Below are positions 46,011 through 57,126 of a stretch of 64,000 nt of DNA, in pieces; positions within the stretch are counted from its first letter, which is position 1, and each line of letters begins with the position of its first letter. A program made the translations under genes and the position numbers. Origin of the DNA: Lotus japonicus. Its lineage: Eukaryota > Streptophyta > Magnoliopsida > Fabales > Fabaceae. The notes beneath the pieces were generated by a model. The model did no database searches. It was not told where the DNA came from and saw only the letters and a list, made by a program, of their open reading frames with translations. Location: positions 64,652,732 to 64,716,731 of the forward strand of contig NC_080044.1 of assembly GCF_012489685.1 (NCBI RefSeq), in the 5' to 3' direction.

Positions 46011-47974
46011 CGGTGTCTCATTTACATTGTGTCATGTTGTTTCAAAATCACTCGTGTAGGGTTATACTATACGTGTCACATTCACATTATTTGTTAATTG
46101 ATATGACATAATTCTATTGGTGAAATAGAGAAGCAAACAACAAACGAAGACAGAAGATTTCAGCTCTCAATTTGGATGGAAGATAATGAAACGAAAACAC
46201 TCAACACTACTAAAATTATAAAATTATTACATGTATACTCCTACCAAAATTATTAATTCAATATTAGTGTTTTTAAAGTAAGAACAATGAATAAAAAAGC
46301 TTTTCAAAAAAAAAATATAGGAATAAAAAGGTAAAAGAAACACGATTTAGAAAATATAAAAGATTTTATATTTTATATATTTTCATATCCTTAAACTTTA
46401 AAAAACTATTTGTAAAATGACAAAATTTAAAAGTAACAATGTTTTGGGATGAGTTTATTTTTTTTTTCTTTGCCAAGATTTAATTGGATTCCAAGTTTAT
46501 ATTTGTTGTCAACATAGTTGGGTTCCAAGTTTTTATTTGTTGTCAACATAATTGAGTTCCAAGTTCAATGTCTAGGTACCTAACCTGATAATGGGCTAGT
46601 TATCTCATCTTTGACTTGATTTATTCCAATTATCCAAACAAGCCCACATATTTTTTTATTGGATCAGTTTTGATCTAGTTCACCAGGATCCAGATCACCT
46701 ATACTATCACCAAGTTGACCAAAAAAAAAAGTTCTCAGGCGAGAATCCATAATATATACATTCAGGGGTTCTTCTAGGTCCAGTAATCGCCTGCATGGCA
46801 CCTCCTGATTGGTTAATATATGAAAAAATCCTACATGACATGCATTCCTTCATTCTTATTATCCTACACCTTTCTTCTTAACCTACATCATCTCTCTTTA
46901 ATACGAATTATTATCAAAAACGTGTTTCCCCCTCTCTCATCTCTTTTCCTTCTCTGTGGTTTCAACTTTCAACCCTCAATCCCTCTCTTCCAGTTTTCCC
47001 TCATTGACGCCTCCCTGCATTCCGCGATAGACCTCTGTTTCCTCACCGCGATATTTAGTGAGTTCTTCTAAATCACTTATCACCATCCGCTCCCTTCGCT
47101 TCCTCACCTCTGTTGTTGCCTGCTATCTTAGCTCTAATTCTCCAAGCCCCAATTTAAGCGACCAGTACTGTTGTTCGCGAGCAGTGCCATTTTCAGTCGC
47201 GGTTTCCACCCTCAAACCATGAAATCTGAGTCTTCGCATTCATGGCCACTCATAACGAGCATAGGAAGAGCCATACACAGGTTCAACTTCTCTCAAGTCT
47301 TTGCCCTTAATCTTCCTTGAATCTGTTGATCCCACTGACTTATCATTGATCTCACTGGCGTGCAAGATGAATGCAATAAAGTTAAGGCCTTGGAATTTTA
47401 GGAAACAATTACTCAATTGAGAAAACATAAGCATAGAGGGTTGAAAGAAGAGCTACCTCACTGAATCTGAACCACAAATACATGATTATGTTCGCTGCCC
47501 ATCAGTTCAACGAGTATGGTTTGCATCTTCTTTGTGTATTAGAGTATGTAATAACTTTTATGCTTTTCTACAATTGATTCTGCCTCATTGTGATATAGCA
47601 ACAAGTTTTAACAATTGTATATGCAATTTGGGAGAGAAAGAAAAGTGTGAAATTTCATAATAGGATGTATCTTGATGATATTGTTATTAGCAATGCATTT
47701 TTATTTGAAACTTTATCCTCAAGATCCTGTTAGATGTGTTATTATAGATTCATGCACTCGGGTCACGGATAATGGGAGGGGGAGTATTAACCGAAAAGTA
47801 CATGATCACTCTTTACAAATTTTTAGACGGAATACTGCTGCTGCCGTTGGTATGCATTATTGCTTCTGCATTGTCCCAATAAATTGAACCCAAGCTCTAC
47901 TCGCGTGTGCCTCTACCGGGCTTCTCTCAAGGTAGTATCAACACCCTAAATGTAATCTGACTTATGCTTAAAGT

Positions 47975-47978
<4 letters not shown>
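46011..47978. other. intergenic, nothing recognised
   Basis: AT-rich sequence with small open frames only (for example 46820-47071 plus), none with a recognisable domain. A duplicated phrase, GTTCCAAGTTTTTATTTGTTG, occurs near 46480-46560. No mobile-element ends were identified. Confidence 0.4.

Positions 47979-48024
<46 letters not shown>
47979..48024. repeat. (AT)n microsatellite
   Basis: About 23 AT units without interruption. Confidence 0.95.
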
Positions 48025-48026
<2 letters not shown>

Positions 48027-48339
48027 AAGAATTCGAGTTATCTCCGCACTCGGAGTTGTAGCATTAAGAATTATTGAATTTTCCATTGCTCCTAAACAGT
48101 TTGACTATTTCTGAATTGTAGCATTAGTTTGATTCATTATCACGTTTTTTTTGAACTGATTTTAGGTGAAATATGATGTCAATCAGGGCTGTGTAAATTT
48201 CCTGGCAAGGGAGGAGCGAAATTGCCCCTGGATAAGTGATGATTTGAATTTCGATAAATAAGTGGCTTCATCATGCTCTTATCTCTCCAATGGACCTATT
48301 GCCACCTCACACTGCTCTGTTCCTGTTCTATCCAAGAAC

Positions 48340-48780
48340 ATAGAGATGAGGTACGGTACCTAGAGTGAAAGGATCGTGATGTGAGAATCTTAGAGAGAAC
48401 AAGAGCGTAACCGCTTAGAGAGAGAAAGTAACTGAATTTCAAGTTTTTTATTTCTCAAATGAGCTAAGAGTCCCTTACAATTGGTAACCGTCCCCTATTT
48501 ATAGACTTGGGGTTGGCGCCCCTAACTTCCCTCAATGGGCAAGTTGGGCCTCCGGGGGAAGGCCCAAGTTCCTGGCTTGCTCGTCGCCCTGGGCTGGCGT
48601 TCATAGGCGAGGGACCTTGGGGTCTCGCCCAGTCCACAAGTCCACAAGACACCAAGCTCGAAGCATGAGGGTTGAGCGTGTCTTTAAGAATAAAACTGAG
48701 GCGACGACCATGAGAAGGCTAACTAGTGCTACAGCCTAAAGTCTTATAACCGAAAATAATCGCCAACATGGCTTGTTAAC
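48340..48780 (-). mobile_element. LTR-like fragment
   Basis: Read on the minus strand there is a TATA motif (AGTCTATAAATAGGGG at about 48493-48508) preceded by a GC-rich segment and followed by a transcribed-like stretch (TTAGAGAGA repeats on the plus strand). This looks like the promoter part of an LTR pointing left. No partner or ends were found. Confidence 0.35.
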
Positions 48781-49353
48781 TAAAGCTTAAGATTAATATT
48801 TGGATCTCCTTATTATGTTCCCTCGGCTGTTCAAGTCTACAAGTGGGCTTGTGGCGGCAATGCTTGGCTCCCTCGCCCTGCTTCAGTTGTGACCGTCGTG
48901 GTCCATGATGACTTGACGCGTGTACGCCACATGTAATGTGCTGAAATGATGCAAAGGTCAACGAATCTGTAGAATCCCAACCGCTATCCCCAAAATGTCC
49001 ATTCGAATCATAATATAGCCTGCCAATTTGAATACAAACCAATGAGCTTCAGCCGTTGTAACTTCTCATTTAATGTGTTGTCCCTGTTTCCCGAAATTCG
49101 CGTCACGCTCCCTTGAGTAATCATTTCGTCTTGCCACGATGGGACACGATTTCCCAACCGCTACTCACACTGACCTTTAAATTCCCCCTTACCCCATCAT
49201 TTACCACTTATTTCTAACTGCCCTCATACTCGTTCCTGGCTCTCATACCGTCTTCCTTCGACGATCCTGCGAACTCTGGCCCTTCTTGCTCTCCTTCACA
49301 CAACCTCTTTCTGGTTAGTTTTTCATCCCTTCTCTTTTCATCCTCCTTTTACG

Positions 49354-51119
49354 ATGCCCTCAACATGGGCCCTTTCCTCCATGGAGGAAATCGAAGCTCA
49401 TCGCTTGGAAACCTTCGCCACTCTTCCTTCCCCTGTCCTGGACGCTCCTGACCAGGGGATCCTTGACCATCCATCAGAGCTCTCCACCAGCGACTCTGTT
49501 TCTGACCTTGCCCGCAGGGCTGGCGGACTTTGTTGCACCCCGTTATTAGAGAACCTCCTTCGCACCACCGGATGCCGGGACCACGACCGCCCTTGGCAAC
49601 ACCGTGCGTTTAATAATCCCAAGTACTCCCATTTCTTCTTCGTATACGAGTATTTGTTTCTTGATCTTGGTGTTAAACTACCTTTCTCACCCTTTCTCAC
49701 CCAAGTGCTGCGTGATGTCAACGTTTCTCCTTGCCAACTTCACCCTTACACTTGGACCTATTTGAGGTTCTTTGAAATTCTCTACAGTAGTGTCGATGTA
49801 GCGCCTTCCCTTGCCCTCTTCTCCTTTTTCTTTGAAGTGGATTCCCGATCCCTGGGGTCCCACGGTTGGCTTGTTCTGGTGCCCCGACCGGGTCGAGAAC
49901 GGTTCATCCCCTACCAGGTTGGCTCCGAATCCCACTTGGCCCGTCGGTACTTCCGGGTCGTTGTCCACCATGCTTACCCTTCGACATTCACGCAAAAGGA
50001 AGAGAAAGCCCTGTTCCCATTTTACTTGACCCAGTGTCCTAAGCCCATGTCTGACCCCCCCCTAAAGCGTTTCCCTCTTCCAGAGAAAGTTTCGCCCTTG
50101 GGGTCCTATCTCGGCTTCCCCTCTTTAATTGTGTTGAATTACTCGGCGCTCTTCCAGGCTCCAACTTATTTCCTCGATTAGGTTTCCCTTTCAACTGTCT
50201 CCTTCAAACCTTCCTCTTGGTCTTTTCGTTACTAACGACTCTCTCATTTTGCTTTTCAGGAAATATGAAGTTCTCTACTGTCGATCTGTTGAAGGCCTTC
50301 ACCTCCGGGAACGTTAAGGCGCCCTCTCCGGTCCAGGTTGGAGAGAAAAGGCAAAGCTCATCGGTGGACGCTTGTTCGCCCATGAAGAGAAAACTAGGCG
50401 AGCCAAACCCTCAAGCTGTCCCTTTGAATGGCGCAGGCGGAGGGCCCGTCGCGCCTGATCCTATTGTTGTAGACAGCGCTCGCGATCCCTCGGTGTCCAA
50501 CCAGCATTGCGAGACGAGCGCTTCCCAGATTCCAGACGCTTCTCGCCCCGTGACCTCAATGGAAGGTCAGCAGTCACCATCCTCCATCCGCTCACCGTCT
50601 CCTTCGCCCGTCCAGACGACCTTTGGTCCATCAGCCCCAAGTTCTCCCAGGGTTGGTGGCGAGGGAGAGAATCTCTCCACGGATAGCCCGAAGGGTCCTT
50701 CTAGTAGCTCTTCCTCCGACCCTTTTTCTTTCTTGCTTTCTCACCCATATCTTGAGAAATTGAGGGAAGCTCCCAGCCAAAACCCGCAAGACGTTGCCCA
50801 GGAAGGTGTGTCAAATCTCCTCCGCATCAGCTGTCTGTTCGCCCAAGTTGCTTGGCAAACGCGGACCCTCACCGGAATTGCGGGGCTTCGCCAGGAGGTG
50901 GAAAAACTGCACTCCGACAACCTCCAGGCCAATGATACCTGCTCCAAGCTGTCCAAGCAGTTGGCGGCTGAGGTGGGTAAGACAAAGAAGATGCAGCAGA
51001 AACTCTCGGAGGCAAAACTTGCGCAGGTAGCAGCGGACGAGAAGGAGGAAAAGCTTGAAGCCCAGGTCGAGGAGCTCCGTAGGGACCTTGGTGCCAAGGA
51101 GGTCGCCATTGCTTCTTAG
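49354..51119 (+). pseudogene. gypsy-type transposon gene (PF04195-like), 5' part
   Basis: The first open frame, 49354-50181 (275 residues), contains a globular stretch with LPFSPFLTQVLRDVNVSPCQ and LHPYTWTYLRFFEIL, resembling the putative gypsy-type transposon domain PF04195. A GT at 50182 and a strong pyrimidine-AG at 50258-50259 suggest an intron, after which a second open frame to 51119 encodes a Pro/Ser-rich linker and a coiled coil (VEKLHSDNLQ, KLSEAKLAQVAADEKEEKLE). If spliced there, exon 1 would already end in TAG, so the protein is interrupted or the splice differs. The coiled coil stops abruptly at IAS where HyPRP sequence begins. Both frames are much more GC-rich than the neighbourhood. 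Confidence 0.55.
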
Positions 51120-51120
51120 G

Positions 51121-51613
51121 CATAGTGCCTCCTATTGTGAAACCACCAGTGATATTGCCTCCAGTTACAGTTCCTCCAATCATTGTCCCTCCGGTTGTGA
51201 AACCCACTCTTCCTCCGATTCCAGGGGTGACACCCATTCTTCCCCCGGTTCTGGTGCTAAACCCACCAAGCACTACTCCTACTACTCCTGGTTCTGGTTC
51301 ATGCCCACCACCAAAGTCTCCTTCTGGTGGCGGCGGTGGTTCGCAGGCGACATGTCCCATTGACACGTTGAAATTGGGGTCTTGTGTGGATCTGCTTGGC
51401 GGTTTGATTCACATTGGGTTGGGTGACCCAGCTGTGAACAAGTGCTGCCCTGTGCTTCAAGGGCTTGTGGAGGTTGAAGCTGCTGCATGTCTCTGCACCA
51501 CTTTGAAGCTCAAGCTTCTGAATCTCAACATCTATGTGCCTCTTGCTCTTCAGCTCCTTATTGCTTGTGGGAAGACTCCTCCTCCTGGCTACACTTGCTC
51601 CCCTTTGACCCAT
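51121..51613 (+). pseudogene. hybrid proline-rich protein (HyPRP) 3' fragment
   Basis: A proline-rich stretch (IVKPPVILPPVTVPPIIVPP) leads into an eight-cysteine domain with the order C, C, CC, CxC, C, C: CPIDTLKLGSC, NKCC, ACLC, IACG and YTCS. This is the C-terminal domain of cell-wall HyPRPs, related to lipid-transfer proteins. The signal peptide and the start of the gene are missing. At the end, YTCS is followed by CCCCTTTGA; one C fewer would give the usual Leu and stop of the family, so a one-base insertion has removed the stop and the frame runs on into LINE sequence. It is a gene fragment fused to transposon sequence. Confidence 0.75.
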
Positions 51614-52019
51614 GATCATTGCTATCCCCGAGAGATTGATTGGAATCTACGTTCAATTGATGGCGGCTGTCAACCTCCTCTAGATTCTTCTCTTCGTCGT
51701 CGCCACCCACCTCTGAGCCTTCCGGCGTGACGGCTACGTCGTTCAAAGACCAATCTGACTGAACGTCATCATCATCCTCATCCGCTGAATCCTCTGAACT
51801 GTTGCAACACTGGTGATCATAGATACCCACATTCTCCATTACTCTAATTGTATAAGTAGTTTCGTTGATCATCACCTTCCTGGCCAGACTAATGAAGTCC
51901 AACGCCGTAGTTTTGATATGCAACCTTACAAACTCTAATACGGAGAAGTCTGTCGTTCTTGGATCAACCATGATGATATCCCCTAACTGTGTGACCATAT
52001 ACTTGAAGCAATCCATATT

Positions 52020-54380
52020 TGTAAGACCCGGATAATTTATGCGATTAATTAACTAGTTATTTATCGGCTTAGGAACTATAAGTGCTATTAAGTTTAAGTT
52101 GATGTGTTTATTATACCTTGAATGTTTATATATAAATAATTGTATTTGTATAATTATTATTTTCTCCCTTAATTAAAAGAAAAAGAAAATTAAAGTTAAA
52201 AGAAAAAAAAAAAAGAAGAAAGAGAGAGTCACGTAAGTTTGGTGACTAACATAAAGAAAATATATAAAGTATATAATTTAAAACTAATATATATGTAAGG
52301 ACATAATAACACTTTGTTAACACTACTACACTTGATCACTTAAACTTACCCAAAGTGATCTTAAATTGTATCATAGAGTTGCTCATAATTTTTAGGATAA
52401 TGATTCATCTTCCTAATATTTTTTTCTATAGCTCTATGAGTTAAATCCTAGACTATCTAAATTTATATCTTCTTTGCTTTCTTTCAAACGTGAGATCAAT
52501 CTTCATTTCCTTACTTCCTTGATTGCAAACAACACCTTCAATTCTGTCCAAAATATCTCCTAGCTGATCCTTCACCATGTTCTGCATGCTTTACACCTTC
52601 AACTTGTTGCATATACGACACCTATGACAAGGCCAGCTTAATATCTTCCACCTCATGTTTCATTACAGCTCATGCTTCTTACCTGTTACTCTCCAAAGCA
52701 TTGCAGCTCATGATTGTTGCATGTTTCCTATCCTCCAAGCTTCCACGTTATGGTTACTTGCTGCATGTTCTACACCTCCTGCTTTGGTGCATGCCCCATT
52801 GCCACCTCCTGCTAGGCTGAAGCCTATAAATAGAATGTGAGTGAACCGTAAAAAATACGAAAAAGGATATAAACGAGAGTGAATCAAAGAAACATTGGCA
52901 TAATAAATGTTTTGTGTCATTAGTTTTCAGTGAAAATCCTTGAGTGTATATTTTGAGTGTGAGAGAATTTTTGAGTTTTGAGAGCGGAAGCTAAGATCTT
53001 GAAGCTTAGCATTTTTTAAAGCGATTAATTTTTGAGATCTGAAAGATCACGAGGTTCGCAACTTCTATGCACTACTCACGAAGGTAAGGGTAATCAGTTT
53101 TAGAGCGTCATTTGAGTCTTGCCTGCTTTTATCACACTGCCTGCGTTTGAGATGAAGATGTTTATATTGAGTGGCACTGGATTATGATTATTATGCTTGC
53201 AATGTTGTATGCTTGCTTATGTTGACTGTTTCTGAGGCTTGTGCCAAATGTTTTCTGAAGGCTTCGGCCGAGTAAACTTATTGAGACGTGTGTCTCCGTT
53301 TTCTGAGAGGCTTCGGCCGTTTACTGGTTTCCGTCATTTCTACTTTCAAGTGGATAAGACGTGATTATTGTTGATTGATTTTGGCATATAGGGCTGAATT
53401 AAGTGGCATTCAGTGGTTGTCGTTCTACATGTCTGTCCCGTCTTTCGAGGCGTTATTAAGTGGCATTCAGTGGTTGTCGTTCCACATGTCTGTCCCGTCC
53501 TTCGTGGCGTTATTAAGTGGCATTCAGTGATTGTCGTTCCACATGTCTGTCCCGTCCTTCGTGGCGTTATTAAGTGGCATCCAGTGGTTGTCGTTCCACA
53601 TGGTTGTCCCGTCTTGTGAGGCGATATTAAGTGGCATTCAGTGGTTGTCGTTCCACATGTCTGTCCCGTCTTGAGAGACGTTATTGATCGATCCATTTTG
53701 GTAGCAGCATATAGTTGCATTATAGGAAACTAACACCTGACCCTATGTTGTTGGATTCTAGTTATTGGTTTATTGATATCTGATTTGATGATACATTGTT
53801 GAGGTTATTATTATCTGAGTTAATCTATGTTTAAGTTGTTGATATATGAGTTGAGTTATGTTGCTAGTTTATTTACCATGCTAGGTAATTAAATTTGAAT
53901 AGCATGATTTTCTCTTTTATACATGGTAATTGCATGGAGTTAACCCTTTCTATTTGCTACTTGTTGTTTGGGCGCTTAACGCTATTAGGCGATGGAGATC
54001 CTTCCGCCGAGGCTTAGCTGCTCGAGTTGGAGATCGAGTTGTAAGCGGTGGAGTAGAGGTGTGAGAAGCAGCTTTGCTTCTCTTCTTGTGGACTATGTTT
54101 GAGTCTCCTTTTCTATATGAGAACTCTGTTATTAAAGCCTTGCTTCCGCCACTGTTAAAGTGCGCATGTTTATTCTGAACCTTACTTATGGTGTTGTAAA
54201 CTATTATTACTATATATCGGGAAACAGGTTATTTAAATAAAGTTATCATGTGTTTCCAACCCTATGGTATTCATTCTCATTTTCAAAAAAATACCCTTGA
54301 ATTTTAGGGATTGCAGAATAGTCCTTAGACTTTGTTAGGTTACTAATGTGATTCCTCAGTTGAGAAATTGGGGCGTTACA
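52020..54380. mobile_element. 2,361-bp solo LTR, probably gypsy class
   Basis: Starts TGTAAGACCCGG and ends GGGGCGTTACA, so the termini TGTAA/TTACA are inverted. A perfect 5-bp duplication ATATT flanks it (52015-52019 and 54381-54385). No primer-binding site, coding region or second LTR is inside, so this is a solo LTR from LTR-LTR recombination. Size and the TGTAAGACCC start suggest Ty3/gypsy, without certainty. A tandem array lies at 53401-53685. Confidence 0.88.
53401..53685. repeat. five 57-bp tandem repeats inside the solo LTR
   Basis: Each unit begins AAGTGGCATTCAGTGGTTGT and contains CCACATGTCTGTCCCGTC. Five copies lie head to tail with a few differences. Because 57 is a multiple of three, frames on both strands stay open across it; these are not taken as genes. 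Confidence 0.93.
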
Positions 54381-54659
54381 ATATTCCACAAGTGAAGCGG
54401 AATTCCAGTGCAGCGTACCCACGTTACTGTACTAGTGGGAGCAATCATCGGTGACCATGGTTTCACCCCCACCAAGAACTCCCTTATCCACTCCTCCGAT
54501 CCATTCAGCATCTCCTCAATGTTCACTCCTTCTGGACCAGAGATTAACACCAAGTCATCTCCCATGTACTTAAACTGTAGAGTATGGGGACATGCCACAT
54601 AAAGTAAATATTTTTGCAGCCGACAAATATATTGATTAAGCTTAGTAATCATAATGAAT

Positions 54660-55081
54660 TTTTTTTGAACAGCTTAATGAATTTTGAATGAGTCTTGATG
54701 GTGATAGTAGTAGAAGTTGGATGGTGGTTAAAAAAGAAAGATAGGGGAGGAAGAAGAGGAATGATTCAAAATTGGTTCTCAAAATTTTTATAATTTACAT
54801 GAAGGTTATTAATTATAAAAAAAAATGCATAAATTAGTAGGGATGGAAATAGATCAGGTCATCGAGAGAGTCGTATGATTAGGTAAGGCATGATAAATAA
54901 GGCCAAAGTATTTTTAAAAGCCAATATAATATAGTTAAAAAGGTATAGTTTAGGTTTAGGTACTGAAAACGTGTTGTAAATATAAATGGTGGACCTAATA
55001 AATATAAATTTAGTTGAATGAAAAATGTGTAAAACGCAAACGCGGCTAGGGATTGCAGTTGGATCTCTTTCTTTCTCTGCA
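54660..55081. other. upstream region of the NUG2 copy
   Basis: AT-rich, no element recognised. It would contain the promoter of the NUG2 copy. Confidence 0.35.
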
Positions 55082-57126
55082 ATGGTGAAGAAGAAGGAGA
55101 GCTCCGGAAAATCGAAGCAGTCTCTCGACGCCAACGGCAACAATGACGCGAAGATGGAGGTGCGCTCCGGTCGCCGCTGCATATATAGACCTTTCCCGCG
55201 ACCACCCTGTCCCTTTCCAGTCCTTTGGTCCAGTGAGTCCTGTTTTACATAAACAAATTCATCAAGTTTATTCATTGTGATTTGATTGCATATAATTAAT
55301 TAATGATGTAAATTATTAATTAAATAGAGAAGGCGAAGAATATTGTTGTGAATCTCGAGTTATTCCCAGGGCTGCAAAGTCGCATGTCCAGTAATTACAA
55401 TGTGAGTGTTTGTTTTTTGGTATTATTTTCACCTGCATATATAACTATTATTATATATGTTGATTTGGGAATGAATTTCGAATGTAGCAATCAAATTCAA
55501 GGGTTCAACGACCTTTCACACCTGTGTTTGGACCTAAGACTAAAAGGAAGCGCCCCTGCCTCTTGGCTTTTGATTATCAGTCCTTAGCTAAGAAAGCTCA
55601 TGTTGCACAAGGTAAAACTTATGGCTGGCATGTTGGATTCTTTGTGTTTTTCAATTAACTGTGATCCGTGGAATTATAGCTTCATGTGCAAGTGCTTGGT
55701 CATTAATGTAATTGTGGTTATAATCATTTTCCTATATCACTTTGCAGAAGCTTTTGAAGAAAAGTATGCTGCAGGTGCTAGTGGAACTGCAGAAGCTAAT
55801 GAAGCAGATGGATTTATAGATTTACTGGGACATACCATGTTTCAGAAAGGTCAAACCAAACACATATCGGGTGAGCTCTACAAGGTCATCGATTCTTCAG
55901 ATGTTGTTGTCCAAGTAAAATCTCATCTTTTGCTGTTCAACTTTCTTCATATCACTATCATCATGTTGGCTGATCCTCACATGACATGCAAGTGTGTTAT
56001 CCCAAGTATTCATGTTTATGTATCATAATGCAGGTTCTAGATGCAAGGGATCCTCAAGGAACACGGTGTTACCATTTAGAGAAGCATTTGAAAGAAAATT
56101 GCAAGTACAAGCACATGATGCTTTTACTGAACAAGGTAATGGCTAATTCCCATCATTGTATTTGTATCTGCTTGTTATTGTTCTAAAACTTCACTTAACA
56201 CCGTAACTTGCTATTTTCCCCATTTTAAATCATCATTTTTTTAGTGTGATCTGATTCCGGCTTGGGCAACAAAAGGGTGGCTTAGAGTTTTGTCAAAAGA
56301 ATATCCAACTCTAGCATTCCATGCAAGCATTAACAAGTCCTTCGGAAAGGTATATTTAGTTACCTTAGTTATTTGTTTAGCCTTTATCCATCAATTTACT
56401 GAATTTGGTATCCTTCATGAAGAAAATGAAATATTATTGAAGTTGGACATAACACATCTTGCTTTCTCTCATTTAACTATTCCGTTCATTCAGCAATTTG
56501 ATATTTTCTTAAGGGTCATTATCATGCAATAGGGCTCACTTCTATCGGTTCTGAGACAATTTGCTCGATTGAAAAGTGATAAGCAAGCAATATCTGTTGG
56601 ATTTATTGGATATCCAAATGTTGGGAAGTCATCGGTGATTAATACGTTGCGAACGAAAAATGTAAACATTCTTTCTCCTTAACTGCTTCAGGTTTCTGTT
56701 TAATTTGTTTAGTATGGAAGCTTGAAATTTATCCTCTATGGAATCAATATTTAAAACTTTTTTGTCGAATAAGCATTTTATCATGTCGATTGACGTGTGC
56801 CATTATGTGTCAAAGGTCTGCAAGGTTGCTCCAATTCCAGGGGAAACAAAAGTATGGCAGTATATAACTCTTACAAAGAGGATCTTTTTGATCGACTGTC
56901 CAGGTGTTGTTTACCAAAACAAGGATTCTGAAGCAGATGTTGTGCTGAAGGGTGTGGTAAGTTTCCTCCTGTGTTCTTCAATTTTGTTTGTCATTCACCT
57001 TAATAAATAATATTATGGTCAGACTTTTTTTTTGTTTAATGTTATTTCTGCCGAACACAATGGCTTTGGTTGTTGTAATTTGTTTTTAGTGCTTTTCATT
57101 TTATTATTTAGGGATATGGTGTCAAC

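Larger units (their letters stand above)
51614..54605 (-). pseudogene. LINE ORF1 (DUF4283-like) fragment split by a solo LTR
   Basis: The two parts lie on the minus strand at about 54605-54381 and 52019-51614. The upstream part reads FKYMGDDLVLISGPEGVN, later VKPWSP and WVRCTGIPLHLWN, typical of the DUF4283 region of plant LINE ORF1. The downstream part takes up at CFKYMVTQLGDIIMVD and goes on to an acidic tail. The solo LTR at 52020-54380 sits between them. With the LTR and one duplicated pentamer left out, the frame is continuous across the site, so the LTR landed in an open ORF1. 5' and 3' ends of the LINE are missing. Confidence 0.7.

Noticed and set aside
46820..47071. An 83-residue hydrophobic plus-strand frame
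   Set aside because: No domain, no splice context and no repeat copy supports it. A signal-peptide-like start is weak evidence in AT-rich DNA.
49398..49995. Minus-strand open frames of about 100 residues opposite the gypsy-type gene
   Set aside because: They are shadows of a GC-rich coding strand.
53346..53720. A 124-residue minus-strand frame with 19-residue repeats, and direct repeats that resemble a CRISPR array
   Set aside because: The repeats are contiguous 57-bp units without spacers, in a plant solo LTR; the frame is open only because 57 is a multiple of three.
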